In this document: positions 8,569 through 16,517 of the stretch, in pieces
How the letters are laid out: each line of letters starts with the position of its first letter
How positions within the stretch are numbered: the stretch's first letter is position 1
NCBI GenBank assembly: GCA_021162205.1
Contig: JAGGZE010000049.1
Location: forward strand, 1-36,100
DNA length: 36,100 bases
Direction of reading: 5' to 3'
Source: a bacterium
GTDB taxonomy: Bacteria > UBP14 > UBA6098 > B30-G16
Notes under the pieces: generated by a model
What the model saw: only the letters and a program-made list of their open reading frames with translations
The model's database searches: none
What the model was told of the DNA's origin: nothing
Made by a program: the position numbers and the translations under genes

Positions 8569-9951
8569 ATGTTCAAAGAATATACCACGATTATCGAAGT
8601 AGCGGGCCCATTGCTTCTTGTTGAGGGTGTCGAGGGCGCGACCTATGAAGAACTTACGCAAATAACTTTGCCCGATGGTTCGCATCGGCGTGGAAAAGTG
8701 CTCGAGGTCGACCACGATAAAGCTCTAATTCAACTTTTCGAGGGTGCAGCGGGTGTCGATGTTCAATTTTCGAGAATCAGGTTTCTCGATAAGGGTATCG
8801 AAATCGGCGTATCGCTCGATATGCTCGGTAGAGTTTTTGATGGAATGGGCAATCCAATAGATGGCGGTCCCGAAATTATCGCCGAGGATAAACGAGAAAT
8901 CAACGGTTCGCCAATAAATCCCTATGCAAGAGAATTCCCGCGCGAGTTCATCCAAACTGGAATTTCCGCAATCGATGGATTAAATACATTAGTTCGAGGG
9001 CAGAAATTACCGATATTTTCAGGTTCTGGATTGCCCCACAATCGACTTGCCGCTCAAATCGCAAGACAGGCAAAAGTTATCACCGGTGAACAATTCGCTG
9101 TAGTATTCGGTGCGATGGGTATAACATTCGAGGAAGCGCAATTTTTTCAGGATGAGTTCCGTAAAACTGGTGCAATCGAGCGAACTGTGCTTTTCCTAAA
9201 TCTCGCCGATGACCCCGCTATCGAGCGCATCTCGACTCCACGAATGGCACTGACAACCGCTGAATATCTCGCATTCGAGAAAAATATGCACATACTTGTT
9301 ATTCTAACCGATATGACAAACTATTGCGAGGCATTGCGTGAGGTTTCCGCAGCAAGAAAGGAAATCCCAGGACGACGAGGCTATCCCGGATATTTATATA
9401 CCGACCTTGCAACGATTTACGAACGAGCGGGCAGAATTCATGGTCGCGATGGTTCGATTACGATGATTCCAATTCTCACGATGCCCGAGGATGATAAAAC
9501 TCATCCAATTCCCGATTTAACTGGTTATATTACCGAAGGGCAAATCGTTATGTCTCGTGAGATGCACCGAAGCGGGATTTATCCGCCAATCGATGTTCAG
9601 CAATCGCTTTCGAGACTGCGCCAGAAAGGTATCGGTGCCGAACGCACTCGTGAAGACCACGATGATTTGTTCGCACAACTTTATGCCGCTTACGCTCGTG
9701 GAATGCAAGCTCGAGAACTTTCGGTTATTCTCGGTGAGGCGGCTCTTACCGAAATGGACAAGAAATATTACAATTTTGCCGAGAATTTCGAGGATGTCTA
9801 TATCGGGCAGGGAGAACATACCGACCGCACAATCGCTGAAACGCTCGATTTGTCATGGGAATTGCTTTCGGTATTTCCCGATATGGAACTCAAACGCATC
9901 CGCAAGAATTTCCTCGAAAAATATATGCCGAAATTCAGAAAAGACGGGTGA
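8569..9951 (+). CDS. atpB: V/A-type ATP synthase subunit B
   Basis: The 460-residue protein is a full-length V/A-ATPase B subunit, the non-catalytic nucleotide-binding partner of subunit A in the A3B3 head. It shows the start [60 protein letters not shown], the degenerate P-loop [14 protein letters not shown] (a catalytic subunit would have GxGKT), and [33 protein letters not shown] Shine-Dalgarno (TTAGGAG) precedes the ATG. Subunits A, D, E, C, F, I and K, normally clustered with it, are absent from the window; the neighbours are rpmA and a phosphofructokinase gene. The other genes must lie elsewhere if the enzyme is functional. Confidence 0.95.
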   Translation: MFKEYTTIIEVAGPLLLVEGVEGATYEELTQITLPDGSHRRGKVLEVDHDKALIQLFEGAAGVDVQFSRIRFLDKGIEIGVSLDMLGRVFDGMGNPIDGGPEIIAEDKREINGSPINPYAREFPREFIQTGISAIDGLNTLVRGQKLPIFSGSGLPHNRLAAQIARQAKVITGEQFAVVFGAMGITFEEAQFFQDEFRKTGAIERTVLFLNLADDPAIERISTPRMALTTAEYLAFEKNMHILVILTDMTNYCEALREVSAARKEIPGRRGYPGYLYTDLATIYERAGRIHGRDGSITMIPILTMPEDDKTHPIPDLTGYITEGQIVMSREMHRSGIYPPIDVQQSLSRLRQKGIGAERTREDHDDLFAQLYAAYARGMQARELSVILGEAALTEMDKKYYNFAENFEDVYIGQGEHTDRTIAETLDLSWELLSVFPDMELKRIRKNFLEKYMPKFRKDG

Positions 9952-10182
9952 GCAATAATTTCATCGTTTCGTCATTTTGGCAAATTCGGTTACCTGTTTA
10001 TTTCTTTTCATAGCTGGTCGGATGGAACAATCGACTATTACTCACCTTATTTCAATTTTAACACATTTATGCAGATAAATTTGCAAAGTCGATTGCAAAA
10101 ATTAGAAGTTTTATTTCCTGAAAAATTGTTTATCTTATTTAAATTTCCGAGTAAATATTACAAATCAAACAGGAGGTCGATA

Positions 10183-11235
10183 ATGAGTAAGAAAATCGGT
10201 ATCTTGACCGGCGGCGGCGATGCCCCCGGATTGAACCAGGTTATTCGCGGTGCGGTCTATCGCGGCATAAAAGAATATGAATTCGAGTTTTTTGCAATCG
10301 AAGATGGCTGGAAAGGACTTTTAGATGGCATTTTGCATCCATTGACAATCGACGATGTTCGCGACTGGTCGTTCGAGGGCGGAAGTCTTTTGGGCTCATC
10401 GCGAACTAATCCATTCAAACACGATGGCGGCGGCGAAAAATGCCGTGAGAATTTCGAGAAAATGGGTCTCGATGCAATTATCGCACTCGGCGGCGAGGAC
10501 ACACTCGGAGTCGCATATAAATTGTATTCGCAGTTCGATATTCCAACGGTCGGTGCTCCAAAAACAATCGATAACGATCTTCCAGGCACAGACCAGTGTT
10601 TCGGTTTCGATACAGCAGTAAATCGTGTAATGGAGGCATTCGATAGGATTCGCACGACCGCTCGGTCGCATCATCGGATTCTCGTTGTCGAGGTTATGGG
10701 CAGACACGCAGGATGGATGACACTCGTCGGTGGAGTCGCCGGTGGCGCCGATATAATCTTGATTCCCGAAGAACCTTTCAATATCGACGATGTCGCTCGA
10801 AAGTTGAACAAGTTGAAAACCGAGGGCAGAAAATACGCGCTAATCGCTGTTTCCGAAGGTGCAAAAATGAAATTCGCCGATGCAACAGATATTATCACGC
10901 AGGATGCTCGGGTCGATGAATTCGGTCATGTTCTACTCGGTGGAATAGGCAATATTTTAGCGAAAGAATTGCAGAAACGCACGGGTTGGGAGGCACGACA
11001 CATCGTTCTCGGACATCTTCAACGAGGTGGCGCACCATCGGCATTCGATAGATGGTTCGCATCACGACTCGGTATCGCACTCGCAGACCAAATTTCGCAG
11101 GATAATTATGGAATTATGCTTGTGCTAAAAGGTTCGGCTATCGTTCCTGTCAGTCTCGAGGAAGCAGCTAATGGAATACGCACTGTGCCTGAAAATATTA
11201 TCGAAATCGCAAAAATATTCGAACCCCACCCTTAG
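10183..11235 (+). CDS. pfp: 6-phosphofructokinase, predicted pyrophosphate-dependent
   Basis: I choose the ATG at 10183 because AGGAGGT lies six bases upstream and MSKKIGILTGGGDAPGLN is the family start; an in-frame ATG at 10069 only adds 38 unrelated residues. The 350-residue protein has the catalytic TIDND (Asp130), VEVMGRHAGWM and LGHLQRGG. Two positions that separate donors are diagnostic: Asp106 in GGEDT (ATP enzymes have Gly, E. coli Gly104) and Lys127 in PKTIDND (ATP enzymes have Gly, E. coli Gly124). Asp plus Lys is the pyrophosphate-type pair, so a reversible PPi-dependent enzyme is expected. The last residues (HP) and the TAG stop lie in what looks like a degenerate palindromic repeat. 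Confidence 0.85.
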   Translation: MSKKIGILTGGGDAPGLNQVIRGAVYRGIKEYEFEFFAIEDGWKGLLDGILHPLTIDDVRDWSFEGGSLLGSSRTNPFKHDGGGEKCRENFEKMGLDAIIALGGEDTLGVAYKLYSQFDIPTVGAPKTIDNDLPGTDQCFGFDTAVNRVMEAFDRIRTTARSHHRILVVEVMGRHAGWMTLVGGVAGGADIILIPEEPFNIDDVARKLNKLKTEGRKYALIAVSEGAKMKFADATDIITQDARVDEFGHVLLGGIGNILAKELQKRTGWEARHIVLGHLQRGGAPSAFDRWFASRLGIALADQISQDNYGIMLVLKGSAIVPVSLEEAANGIRTVPENIIEIAKIFEPHP

Positions 11236-11305
11236 TGTGTTTTCTTTGTGCAACTTACCTGATTGCAAAGCAATCATTCCTTGTTGCACCCTTCGGGTGT
11301 TTTTA
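11224..11305 (+). repeat. Composite palindromic element E1 with terminator-like hairpin, 3' of pfp
   Basis: Outer arms GTGCAAC (11248-11254) and GTTGCAC (11283-11289) are reverse complements. They enclose an inner hairpin ATTGC-aaa-GCAAT (11262-11274). The right arm runs into a second hairpin, CACCC-ttc-GGGTG (11287-11299), followed by TTTTT, which looks like a Rho-independent terminator for pfp. A degenerate hairpin-plus-T run (11227-11242) precedes the left arm and contains the pfp stop. The same arms and inner hairpin recur at 29625-29666. Confidence 0.75.
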
Positions 11306-11365
11306 TTGACTTATATATAATCTAATTTATTTTGTAAGTAAATAATTAAAATGGAAGGTATCATT

Positions 11366-13075
11366 ATGAAATTACGGAAGCATCTCGCTATTCTTATCGG
11401 GATTTTAATTTTTTCACTCGGATGTGCACCGACACAGAAAATCGCGCAGAAAAAAAGCACAGGCAAAATTATCGCACAAAAAGTTGTTCCATCGCAACTT
11501 AAAATATATCCCGATAAATCTACTGGAAAACGATACGACCAGTATTCTGCAATCGTTCTTATCGGAAAGATTGCTACTATGGATGAGGATGAAAACAGAG
11601 AAATTCAGGTTATCGACAATGGAAAAGTTATTATTGTCGGTGAAAAAATCGACACAATTTTGCTCGATGGGCAGAAATTCCCGCCCGATTTGGATTCAAC
11701 CGGTGCTATTTTTCTGAATACTCACGGGATAATTTTCCCTGGTCTTGTCAATGCTCACGACCATGTGCATTATAATCTCATCGGAATTTGGGATGCGCCG
11801 AAAAAATATACCAACCGCTACCAGTGGCCACAAAACAAGGGTATGCGAGTCGATGTCAAGTATGCTAAATATGTTGCGCAGGATAAAAAATATTTCGGTA
11901 TTCAAGCCGAAGCGATGAAATATGCCGAAGTAAAACAATTGATAAGCGGCACGACCGCTGTTCAGGGCGCTCCGAACGGAGCTAAAAAATTCTGCAATAT
12001 ACTCGTTCGCAATATGGATGTTAGCCCGAATTTCGGTTTCAAACGAATGTCACCTTATGTTCGTGATGTTACTAAAGTCAAGGATGATAAAATCCAGCGA
12101 TGGCTCGATAAAATGAACGAGGGCAAATTAGATGCTTTGTTTTTCCATATCGCCGAGGGCACCGACGATGTCGCTCGCAATGAATTCGATTTCCTTGTGG
12201 AACACGGTCTCGGCAGAAAGGAAACGATTATCATTCACGGCACGGCACTCGATGAAGAGCAAATCAGGTATATGTCCGACCACGATATGTCGGTCATCTG
12301 GTCGCCTGTGAGCAATTTACTTCTATATGGTGCCACAGCGGATATTCCGACATACTATGAAGATGGTGTCAATATCTGTCTCGGCACCGATTGGAGTCCA
12401 TCGGGCGGGAAAAATTTACTCGACGAATTGAAAATCGCTTACGAGTATAATAAAGCGAATTTCGGTGGAATATTATCGTATGAGGATATGGCGAAATCTG
12501 TTACCTGCAATCCTGCCGATGCAATCGGTTGGAAAGATTACTGCGGAAGAATTAAATCGGGACTATATGCCGATATTATGGTGATTAGCGATAACAAAAC
12601 TAATCCATTCGAGGCATTGGTCGATGCTACCGAACGCGATGTCGAACTCGTGTTTATCGGCGGCGACCCGCTTTATGGCGATTCGATATTTATGGCAAAA
12701 CTGAAACCCGGCGATTTCGAGTATATAAAAACTCCTTGTGGATTCACAAAATGTCTCGATTTCACGAAGGACGATGTTCAATTGGGCAATCAAACATTCG
12801 AATATGTCGTCTCGATTTTACAGAAAGCATTGAGTTTCGACCCCGATTATATGGAACAGAAATTCCACGATAAGCGAATTCAAAATTACGATAGTTTCGA
12901 CGATTATCTCGATGCAAAATTCTCGGGTTATCATCCGGTTCAACTCGACCCGATATATGCCTGTATGGATACATATTTTTTCGATGCGCTGCGAAATTCT
13001 AAAAATGCGAATTTATCATTCGATATTCAGAAAATATATTATAGTTGGGTGCCGGATAGTGTATTAAAAAAATAG
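11366..13075 (+). CDS. Lipoprotein metal-dependent amidohydrolase
   Basis: The ATG at 11366 is preferred to 11351: GGAAGGT sits six bases before it and the product starts with a clean lipoprotein signal (hydrophobic core, then FSLGC). The 569-residue protein has amidohydrolase-superfamily metal motifs: NAHDHVH (His131, His133), a later HIAEG, IIIHG and the catalytic aspartate in GTDWSPSG. The composite beta domain closes around GLYADIMVI. About 110 residues beyond the usual end form an unassigned C-terminal extension. The layout recalls the chlorohydrolase/deaminase branch (TrzN, SsnA), so hydrolytic deamination is possible, but the substrate is unknown. Being lipidated it would act outside the cytoplasm, which is unusual for this branch. 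Confidence 0.75.
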   Translation: MKLRKHLAILIGILIFSLGCAPTQKIAQKKSTGKIIAQKVVPSQLKIYPDKSTGKRYDQYSAIVLIGKIATMDEDENREIQVIDNGKVIIVGEKIDTILLDGQKFPPDLDSTGAIFLNTHGIIFPGLVNAHDHVHYNLIGIWDAPKKYTNRYQWPQNKGMRVDVKYAKYVAQDKKYFGIQAEAMKYAEVKQLISGTTAVQGAPNGAKKFCNILVRNMDVSPNFGFKRMSPYVRDVTKVKDDKIQRWLDKMNEGKLDALFFHIAEGTDDVARNEFDFLVEHGLGRKETIIIHGTALDEEQIRYMSDHDMSVIWSPVSNLLLYGATADIPTYYEDGVNICLGTDWSPSGGKNLLDELKIAYEYNKANFGGILSYEDMAKSVTCNPADAIGWKDYCGRIKSGLYADIMVISDNKTNPFEALVDATERDVELVFIGGDPLYGDSIFMAKLKPGDFEYIKTPCGFTKCLDFTKDDVQLGNQTFEYVVSILQKALSFDPDYMEQKFHDKRIQNYDSFDDYLDAKFSGYHPVQLDPIYACMDTYFFDALRNSKNANLSFDIQKIYYSWVPDSVLKK

Positions 13076-13146
13076 AATTCGATAGGATAAATAATATTAC
13101 GAGAAGATAATAATGAGATAAGGTCGAGAAATTCAATAGTATTGTT

Positions 13147-13174
13147 TTGCATTTTCGATAATTTCTATTATAAT
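13147..13174 (+). promoter_or_regulatory. Likely promoter of pyrF-pyrE
   Basis: A perfect -10, TATAAT (13169-13174), follows TTGCAT (13147-13152) by 16 bases. Transcription would start near 13181, giving a leader of about 40 bases that begins just before the palindromic element ahead of pyrF. Confidence 0.55.
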
Positions 13175-13188
13175 TTAATTAATACCAA

Positions 13189-13224
13189 TTGCAGAGGTCA
13201 CACCTCAATCGAGGTTTCACAATG
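13189..13224 (+). promoter_or_regulatory. pyrF leader: palindromic element with overlapping Shine-Dalgarno
   Basis: Going downstream, GAGGT (13194-13198), ACCTC (13202-13206) and GAGGT (13211-13215) are spaced by three and four bases; the last is the Shine-Dalgarno, six bases before the ATG at 13222. ACCTC can pair with the first GAGGT, leaving the ribosome site free, or with the second, hiding it. The two hairpins exclude each other. The first hairpin is a copy of the element found inside pyrF and pyrE. That it regulates translation is inference. Confidence 0.45.
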
Positions 13225-14112
13225 GATTTTTGGAATAAAATCGAAAATTTGCACAAAATCAATCGTTCCTCACTTGTTATAGGTCTCGACCCCGTAATCG
13301 ATAAATTGCCCGAGAATATCGAGAAAAATAACGGCGGTATATTGAAATTTATCGAACAAATCGTAAATTCTACGCACGATTTAGTGTGTGCATACAAACC
13401 GAATCTCGCATTTTTCCTCGCTCTCGGTGATGATGGATTGAAAATCCTTCGACAATCGATAGAAATTGTCAAATCTTGCAGAGGTCACACCTCATATGGC
13501 GATATTCCAGTTATACTCGATGCCAAATTCAACGATGTCGGGCATACTGCGGAAATGTATTCGAATTTCGCATATAATACCGGTGCGGATGCTGTTACGA
13601 TAAATCCATATATCGGCAGGGATACTATCGCTCCATTTATCGAAAATGGTTTGGGAATCATATTACTTTGTGCTACCAGCAATCCCAATTACACAGATGT
13701 CGAGGGCATTCCCGTCGGAACGGGACGAGATGGCAAACCATTATATAGCGAGATTGCGAGACTTGCCGAAGAATGGTCGAGATATTTTGGTAAACGAATC
13801 GGCCTCGTTGTCGGTGCGACTCATCCAGATGTTTTTGCTCGAATCAGAAAATATGCCCCGAATTCACCATTTTTGATTCCCGGTATCGGTGCTCAGGGCG
13901 GAGATATTGCCGATTCTATGAAATCGAGCATCACAGCGGATTCGTTCCCGCCACTTATTGTATCGGCTCGCTCGATTCTCTATGCCGCAAGCGATGAAAA
14001 TTTTGCCGATGCCGCAAGAGAGAAAGCAATAGAATTGAAAAATAAAATAAATTCGATTTGTAGAGGTAATACCTCTCACACCTCTATCGGTGAAAGGATT
14101 TCCAATGAATGA
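13222..14112 (+). CDS. pyrF: Orotidine 5'-phosphate decarboxylase, type 2
   Basis: The ATG at 13222 with GAGGT six bases upstream is the natural start; an in-frame TTG at 13189 would translate the repeat. The 296-residue protein decarboxylates OMP to UMP. It has GLDP near the start, CAYKPNLAFF with Lys59, DAKFNDVGHTA with the Asp100-Lys102-Asp105 part of the catalytic tetrad, INPYIGRD, GATHPD and PGIGAQGG, the pattern of long type 2 enzymes. An 18-nt palindromic element (13476-13493) adds CRGHTS at residues 86-91, directly before the strand IPVILDAK. A second cluster adds CRGNTSHTS near the C-terminus. The gene overlaps pyrE by eight bases. Confidence 0.93.
   Translation: MDFWNKIENLHKINRSSLVIGLDPVIDKLPENIEKNNGGILKFIEQIVNSTHDLVCAYKPNLAFFLALGDDGLKILRQSIEIVKSCRGHTSYGDIPVILDAKFNDVGHTAEMYSNFAYNTGADAVTINPYIGRDTIAPFIENGLGIILLCATSNPNYTDVEGIPVGTGRDGKPLYSEIARLAEEWSRYFGKRIGLVVGATHPDVFARIRKYAPNSPFLIPGIGAQGGDIADSMKSSITADSFPPLIVSARSILYAASDENFADAAREKAIELKNKINSICRGNTSHTSIGERISNE
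13476..13493 (+). repeat. In-frame palindromic element inside pyrF
   Basis: TTGCAGAGGTCACACCTC contains the hairpin GAGGT-cac-ACCTC (13481-13493) and is identical in its 18 bases to both copies near 14614-14650 in pyrE and to the pyrF leader copy. In frame it encodes the residues CRGHTS between a helix and the catalytic strand of pyrF. Its length, a multiple of three, keeps the frame. Confidence 0.8.
14060..14085 (+). repeat. Palindromic element at the pyrF 3' end
   Basis: AGAGGT-aat-ACCTCT (14062-14076) is followed by cac and another ACCTCT (14080-14085), so the right arm is duplicated. It encodes CRGNTSHTS in pyrF and lies 20 bases before the pyrE start at 14105. Confidence 0.75.
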
Positions 14113-14824
14113 TGAAGAACTTTACAAATTGCTCGAACGCACCGGCGCGTTATTGACAGGACATTTCAAACTTTCATCGGGATTGCACAGCGATAAATAT
14201 GTCCAGTGTGCAAAACTTCTACAATATCCCGAAATGGCTGAGCAAGTGGGAGTAGAACTCGCAAAACGATACGAAAACACCATTTGCAATGGTCGAACCA
14301 TAGATAAAATCCCCAATGTAATTGCATCGCCCGCTATCGGCGGAATCGTAATCGGTCAGGAGGTCGCAAAAGCACTTAGCAGTGGTCAAACCACTTGTAG
14401 TGGTCGAACCACAAATATTCGGCATATATTTGTCGAAAAGGACAGCGATGGCAAACCGACTTTACGCAGAGGTTTCTCGATTGCACAGGACGAAACATTC
14501 GCAGTGGTTGAGGATGTCATCACAACAGGGAAATCCACACTCGAGGTCATCGATTTGCTCACCGAACTCGGCGGAAAAGCAGTCGCGATTCTATCGATTA
14601 TAGATAGAACTAATTGCAGAGGTCACACCTCTTGCAGAGGTCACACCTCTTCTGACGGAAATCCCGAGTTCGACATACCATTTATTTCACTCACCAAACT
14701 CGATTTCAACACCTATGAACCCGATAAATGCCCCTTGTGCGCTCAAAATATCCCAATCGAAAAACCCGGCAGCCGCAGGCGTTCGCCTGTTTTTAGTGCG
14801 TTGCATTTTTCTGAATCCCGATGA
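14105..14824 (+). CDS. pyrE: Orotate phosphoribosyltransferase with repeat-derived insertions
   Basis: The ATG at 14105 follows AAAGGA by seven bases and overlaps the pyrF end; it is preferred to the in-frame GTG at 14090. PyrE joins orotate and PRPP to give OMP, the substrate of PyrF. The PRPP motif VVEDVITTG spans 134-142, with ASPAIGGIVIGQEVA before it and LRRGFSI between. Three loops carry palindrome-derived peptides: around 61-66 (CNGRTI), 92-103 (SGQTT and CSGRTT) and 171-182 (CRGHTS twice). The family C-terminus CPLCAQNIPIEKPGSR is followed by about 15 extra residues encoded by an adjoining palindromic repeat, whose inner hairpin supplies the TGA stop. The native stop was probably just after KPGSR. 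Confidence 0.93.
   Translation: MNDEELYKLLERTGALLTGHFKLSSGLHSDKYVQCAKLLQYPEMAEQVGVELAKRYENTICNGRTIDKIPNVIASPAIGGIVIGQEVAKALSSGQTTCSGRTTNIRHIFVEKDSDGKPTLRRGFSIAQDETFAVVEDVITTGKSTLEVIDLLTELGGKAVAILSIIDRTNCRGHTSCRGHTSSDGNPEFDIPFISLTKLDFNTYEPDKCPLCAQNIPIEKPGSRRRSPVFSALHFSESR
14284..14301 (+). repeat. In-frame palindromic element in pyrE, copy 1
   Basis: TTGCA precedes the hairpin ATGGT-cga-ACCAT (14289-14301). Compared with the GAGGT/ACCTC copies both arms have changed together, keeping the palindrome. It encodes CNGRTI in the loop before the strand NVIASPAIGG. Confidence 0.7.
14378..14413 (+). repeat. In-frame palindromic elements in pyrE, tandem copies 2 and 3
   Basis: AGTGGT-caa-ACCACT (14381-14395) is followed by tgt and AGTGGT-cga-ACCAC (14399-14412). 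The unit repeats every 18 bases and encodes SSGQTT then CSGRTT between the helix ending VAKAL and the strand IRHIFVEK. The arm pair AGTGGT/ACCACT covaries relative to AGAGGT/ACCTCT elsewhere in the gene. Confidence 0.75.
14614..14650 (+). repeat. In-frame palindromic elements in pyrE, tandem copies 4 and 5
   Basis: Two identical 18-base units (TTGCAGAGGTCACACCTC) stand head to tail, with hairpins at 14618-14632 and 14636-14650. They encode CRGHTS twice between SIIDRTN and the strand DIPFISLTK. The identity of both units with the pyrF copies suggests recent spread or conversion. Confidence 0.8.
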
Positions 14825-14864
14825 AATCGGGAACTGACAACCAAGTTGTCATTCCTTGCAACGC
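14771..14864 (+). repeat. Composite palindromic element E2 at the pyrE 3' end
   Basis: In order: hairpin CAGGCG-tt-CGCCTG (14776-14789) plus TTTTT, a terminator-like unit; outer arm GCGTTGCA (14798-14805); inner hairpin TCCCGAT-gaa-ATCGGGA (14816-14832); inner hairpin TGACAAC-caa-GTTGTCA (14835-14851); and the matching outer arm TGCAACGC (14857-14864). The pyrE stop lies in the first inner hairpin. The architecture matches E1 but every stem sequence differs except the arm core. Confidence 0.8.
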
Positions 14865-14900
14865 CAGCTCAATCAAAATAAATTATCAACCAATCAAAAA

Positions 14901-15031
14901 GAACCGCAGGTTCCCTAATCCGTCCCGACCAGTCGGGACACCTTCCCCCAACAAGTGGGAGAAGGAACAGATGCCGAGCATTTCCTTAAAGTCTTTCTCC
15001 CATTCACTGGGAGAAGGATTTAGGATGAGGG
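14901..15031 (+). repeat. Nested multi-hairpin palindrome between pyrE and ssnA
   Basis: A small hairpin GAACC-gca-GGTTC (14901-14913) leads into CCCTAATCC (14913-14921), which imperfectly matches the reverse complement of 15016-15031. Inside are GTCCCGAC-ca-GTCGGGAC (14922-14939), CCTTCCCCC with GGGAGAAGG (14941-14965) and CTTTCTCCC with GGGAGAAGG (14993-15017). Repeats built on CCTTCTCCC/GGGAGAAGG are, from memory, common in unrelated bacterial genomes. I see no gene in 14825-15191. Confidence 0.7.
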
Positions 15032-15077
15032 AAATCCCACCCATTCGGGCAACCATTCGCTTGTTTTCTTTTTGCAA

Positions 15078-15115
15078 CTTTTTTCTTAATCCCGATAAAA
15101 TCGGTGAAATGTTTC
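15078..15115 (+). repeat. Degenerate half of a composite palindromic element before ssnA
   Basis: GCAACTTTTTTCTTAATCCC followed by the hairpin CCCGAT-aaa-ATCGG resembles the reverse complement of the tRNA-proximal element at 19148-19234, including the T run and TTAATCCCGAT. The partner outer arm is not evident. Confidence 0.45.
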
Positions 15116-15191
15116 GATATTCGGCTTTTGTATTTTCTATTAAATTTCACAACTTCCTTGCAAAAAATAACATATAAAATATCTTTGAAGT

Positions 15192-16493
15192 ATGAGTGAG
15201 AAAAAGCATTACATAATAACCGGTGGCATTGTTACCGATGGCGTTTCGACTTTTATCGAAAATGGTGCGTTGGAAATCGATGGTGGCAAAATTGCGAAAA
15301 TCGGTAGTTCGGAAGAATTGAAAAATCTCGATGCCGAGTATATCGATGTCGGCGGGAGAATTATTATGCCCGCATTTTTGAATCCTCATCACCATTTGTA
15401 TTCTTCGCTAACGACAGGACTTTCCCCGATAGGTCGAATCGATGGATTTGTCGATATTTTGGAAAATCTCTGGTGGCGACTCGATAAAATTCTCGATGAG
15501 GAATCGGTCTATATTTCTGCGCTTGTCGGGATAATCGATTCGGTCGAACACGGTGCGACAACCATTTTCGACCATCACGCATCGATGAATTTTGTGCGAG
15601 GTGGGCTCGATACGATAGCGAAAGCATTCGAACTCGCGAAAATCGAGGGATTGCTATGTTTCGAGACATCGGATAGAATGGGTAGCAACGAGGTCGAAAA
15701 ACATATCGCAGAAAATCTCGAATTCTATGAGAAGCATAGATATTCAAAAAATATAAAGGGAGCATTCGGACTGCATGCAAATTTCACTTTAAGCGAAAAA
15801 ACACTTGCAAAAATCGCCGAATCGAAGCCAACAGATATGCCGATTCACATTCATTGCGGCGAGGATTTTTTCGATTTCGACTATTGCAGAAATCTCGGCT
15901 ATTCTGGTCCTGTCGATAGATTGAACAAATTCGGTTTACTCGATAATAGTTCGCTTCTCGCTCACTGTGTCAATTTGAGCCAGCGAGATTACGAACTTAT
16001 CGATAAAATCGAACCGATTGTTATCACGAACCCCGAATCCAATGCAAACAATCGAGTCGGGAAAATGAACCGTGATAAAATCGGCAAATATATTCTCGGC
16101 ACAGATGGAATGAGCGGCGATATACTATCGACATTACGGTCGATGTATCTGCTCGGCGATGGTATCGATTCGGATTTCGATGAATTAAGCCGAACATTTT
16201 TTGCGAATCGATATGCAGTCCAGCGCAAATTTTTCCCGAATACCGGAGAATTCCGTGTCGGAGCGAGTGCAAATATCGCAGTTCTCGATTACATCCCGAT
16301 GACACCGATAAATCACGATAATCTTCTGGGACATTTAATCTTCGGGGCGAAAACAGGGAAAGCATTTTTGACTATATCCAATGGCAATATTTTATATCGC
16401 GATGGCGAAATAAAATTCATCGATGAAAACGATGTCATCGTGCAGGCGAAAATTTTAGCAAAAAAATTGTTCGACAAATTTTATAGTAAATGA
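15192..16493 (+). CDS. ssnA: SsnA-like aminohydrolase (amidohydrolase superfamily)
   Basis: The 433-residue protein fits SsnA: a beta-sandwich start with GGIVTDG, IENGALEIDGGKIAKIG and IDVGGRIIMPAFLNPHHHLYSSL (metal ligands His66 and His68), then HCGED, LLAHCVNLSQ and LGTDGMSGD with the catalytic aspartate. SsnA belongs to the guanine deaminase/chlorohydrolase branch. In E. coli its gene is in the ygeW-ssnA cluster tied to purine catabolism and selenium-dependent hydroxylases. A dehydrogenase-like gene and a YgeY-like hydrolase gene follow here, as in such clusters. The substrate is unproved. The start has only a weak GAAG upstream. Confidence 0.8.
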   Translation: MSEKKHYIITGGIVTDGVSTFIENGALEIDGGKIAKIGSSEELKNLDAEYIDVGGRIIMPAFLNPHHHLYSSLTTGLSPIGRIDGFVDILENLWWRLDKILDEESVYISALVGIIDSVEHGATTIFDHHASMNFVRGGLDTIAKAFELAKIEGLLCFETSDRMGSNEVEKHIAENLEFYEKHRYSKNIKGAFGLHANFTLSEKTLAKIAESKPTDMPIHIHCGEDFFDFDYCRNLGYSGPVDRLNKFGLLDNSSLLAHCVNLSQRDYELIDKIEPIVITNPESNANNRVGKMNRDKIGKYILGTDGMSGDILSTLRSMYLLGDGIDSDFDELSRTFFANRYAVQRKFFPNTGEFRVGASANIAVLDYIPMTPINHDNLLGHLIFGAKTGKAFLTISNGNILYRDGEIKFIDENDVIVQAKILAKKLFDKFYSK

Positions 16494-16517
16494 TATAAGT
16501 AAATCATTGGAGGTATT

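Noticed and set aside
10069-10182. N-terminal extension of the phosphofructokinase
   Set aside because: The ATG at 10183 has AGGAGGT at ideal spacing and the family start; the extension has no homologous look.
14821-15177. 118-codon open frame after pyrE
   Set aside because: It is built from palindromic repeats and starts within a hairpin; no protein-like pattern.
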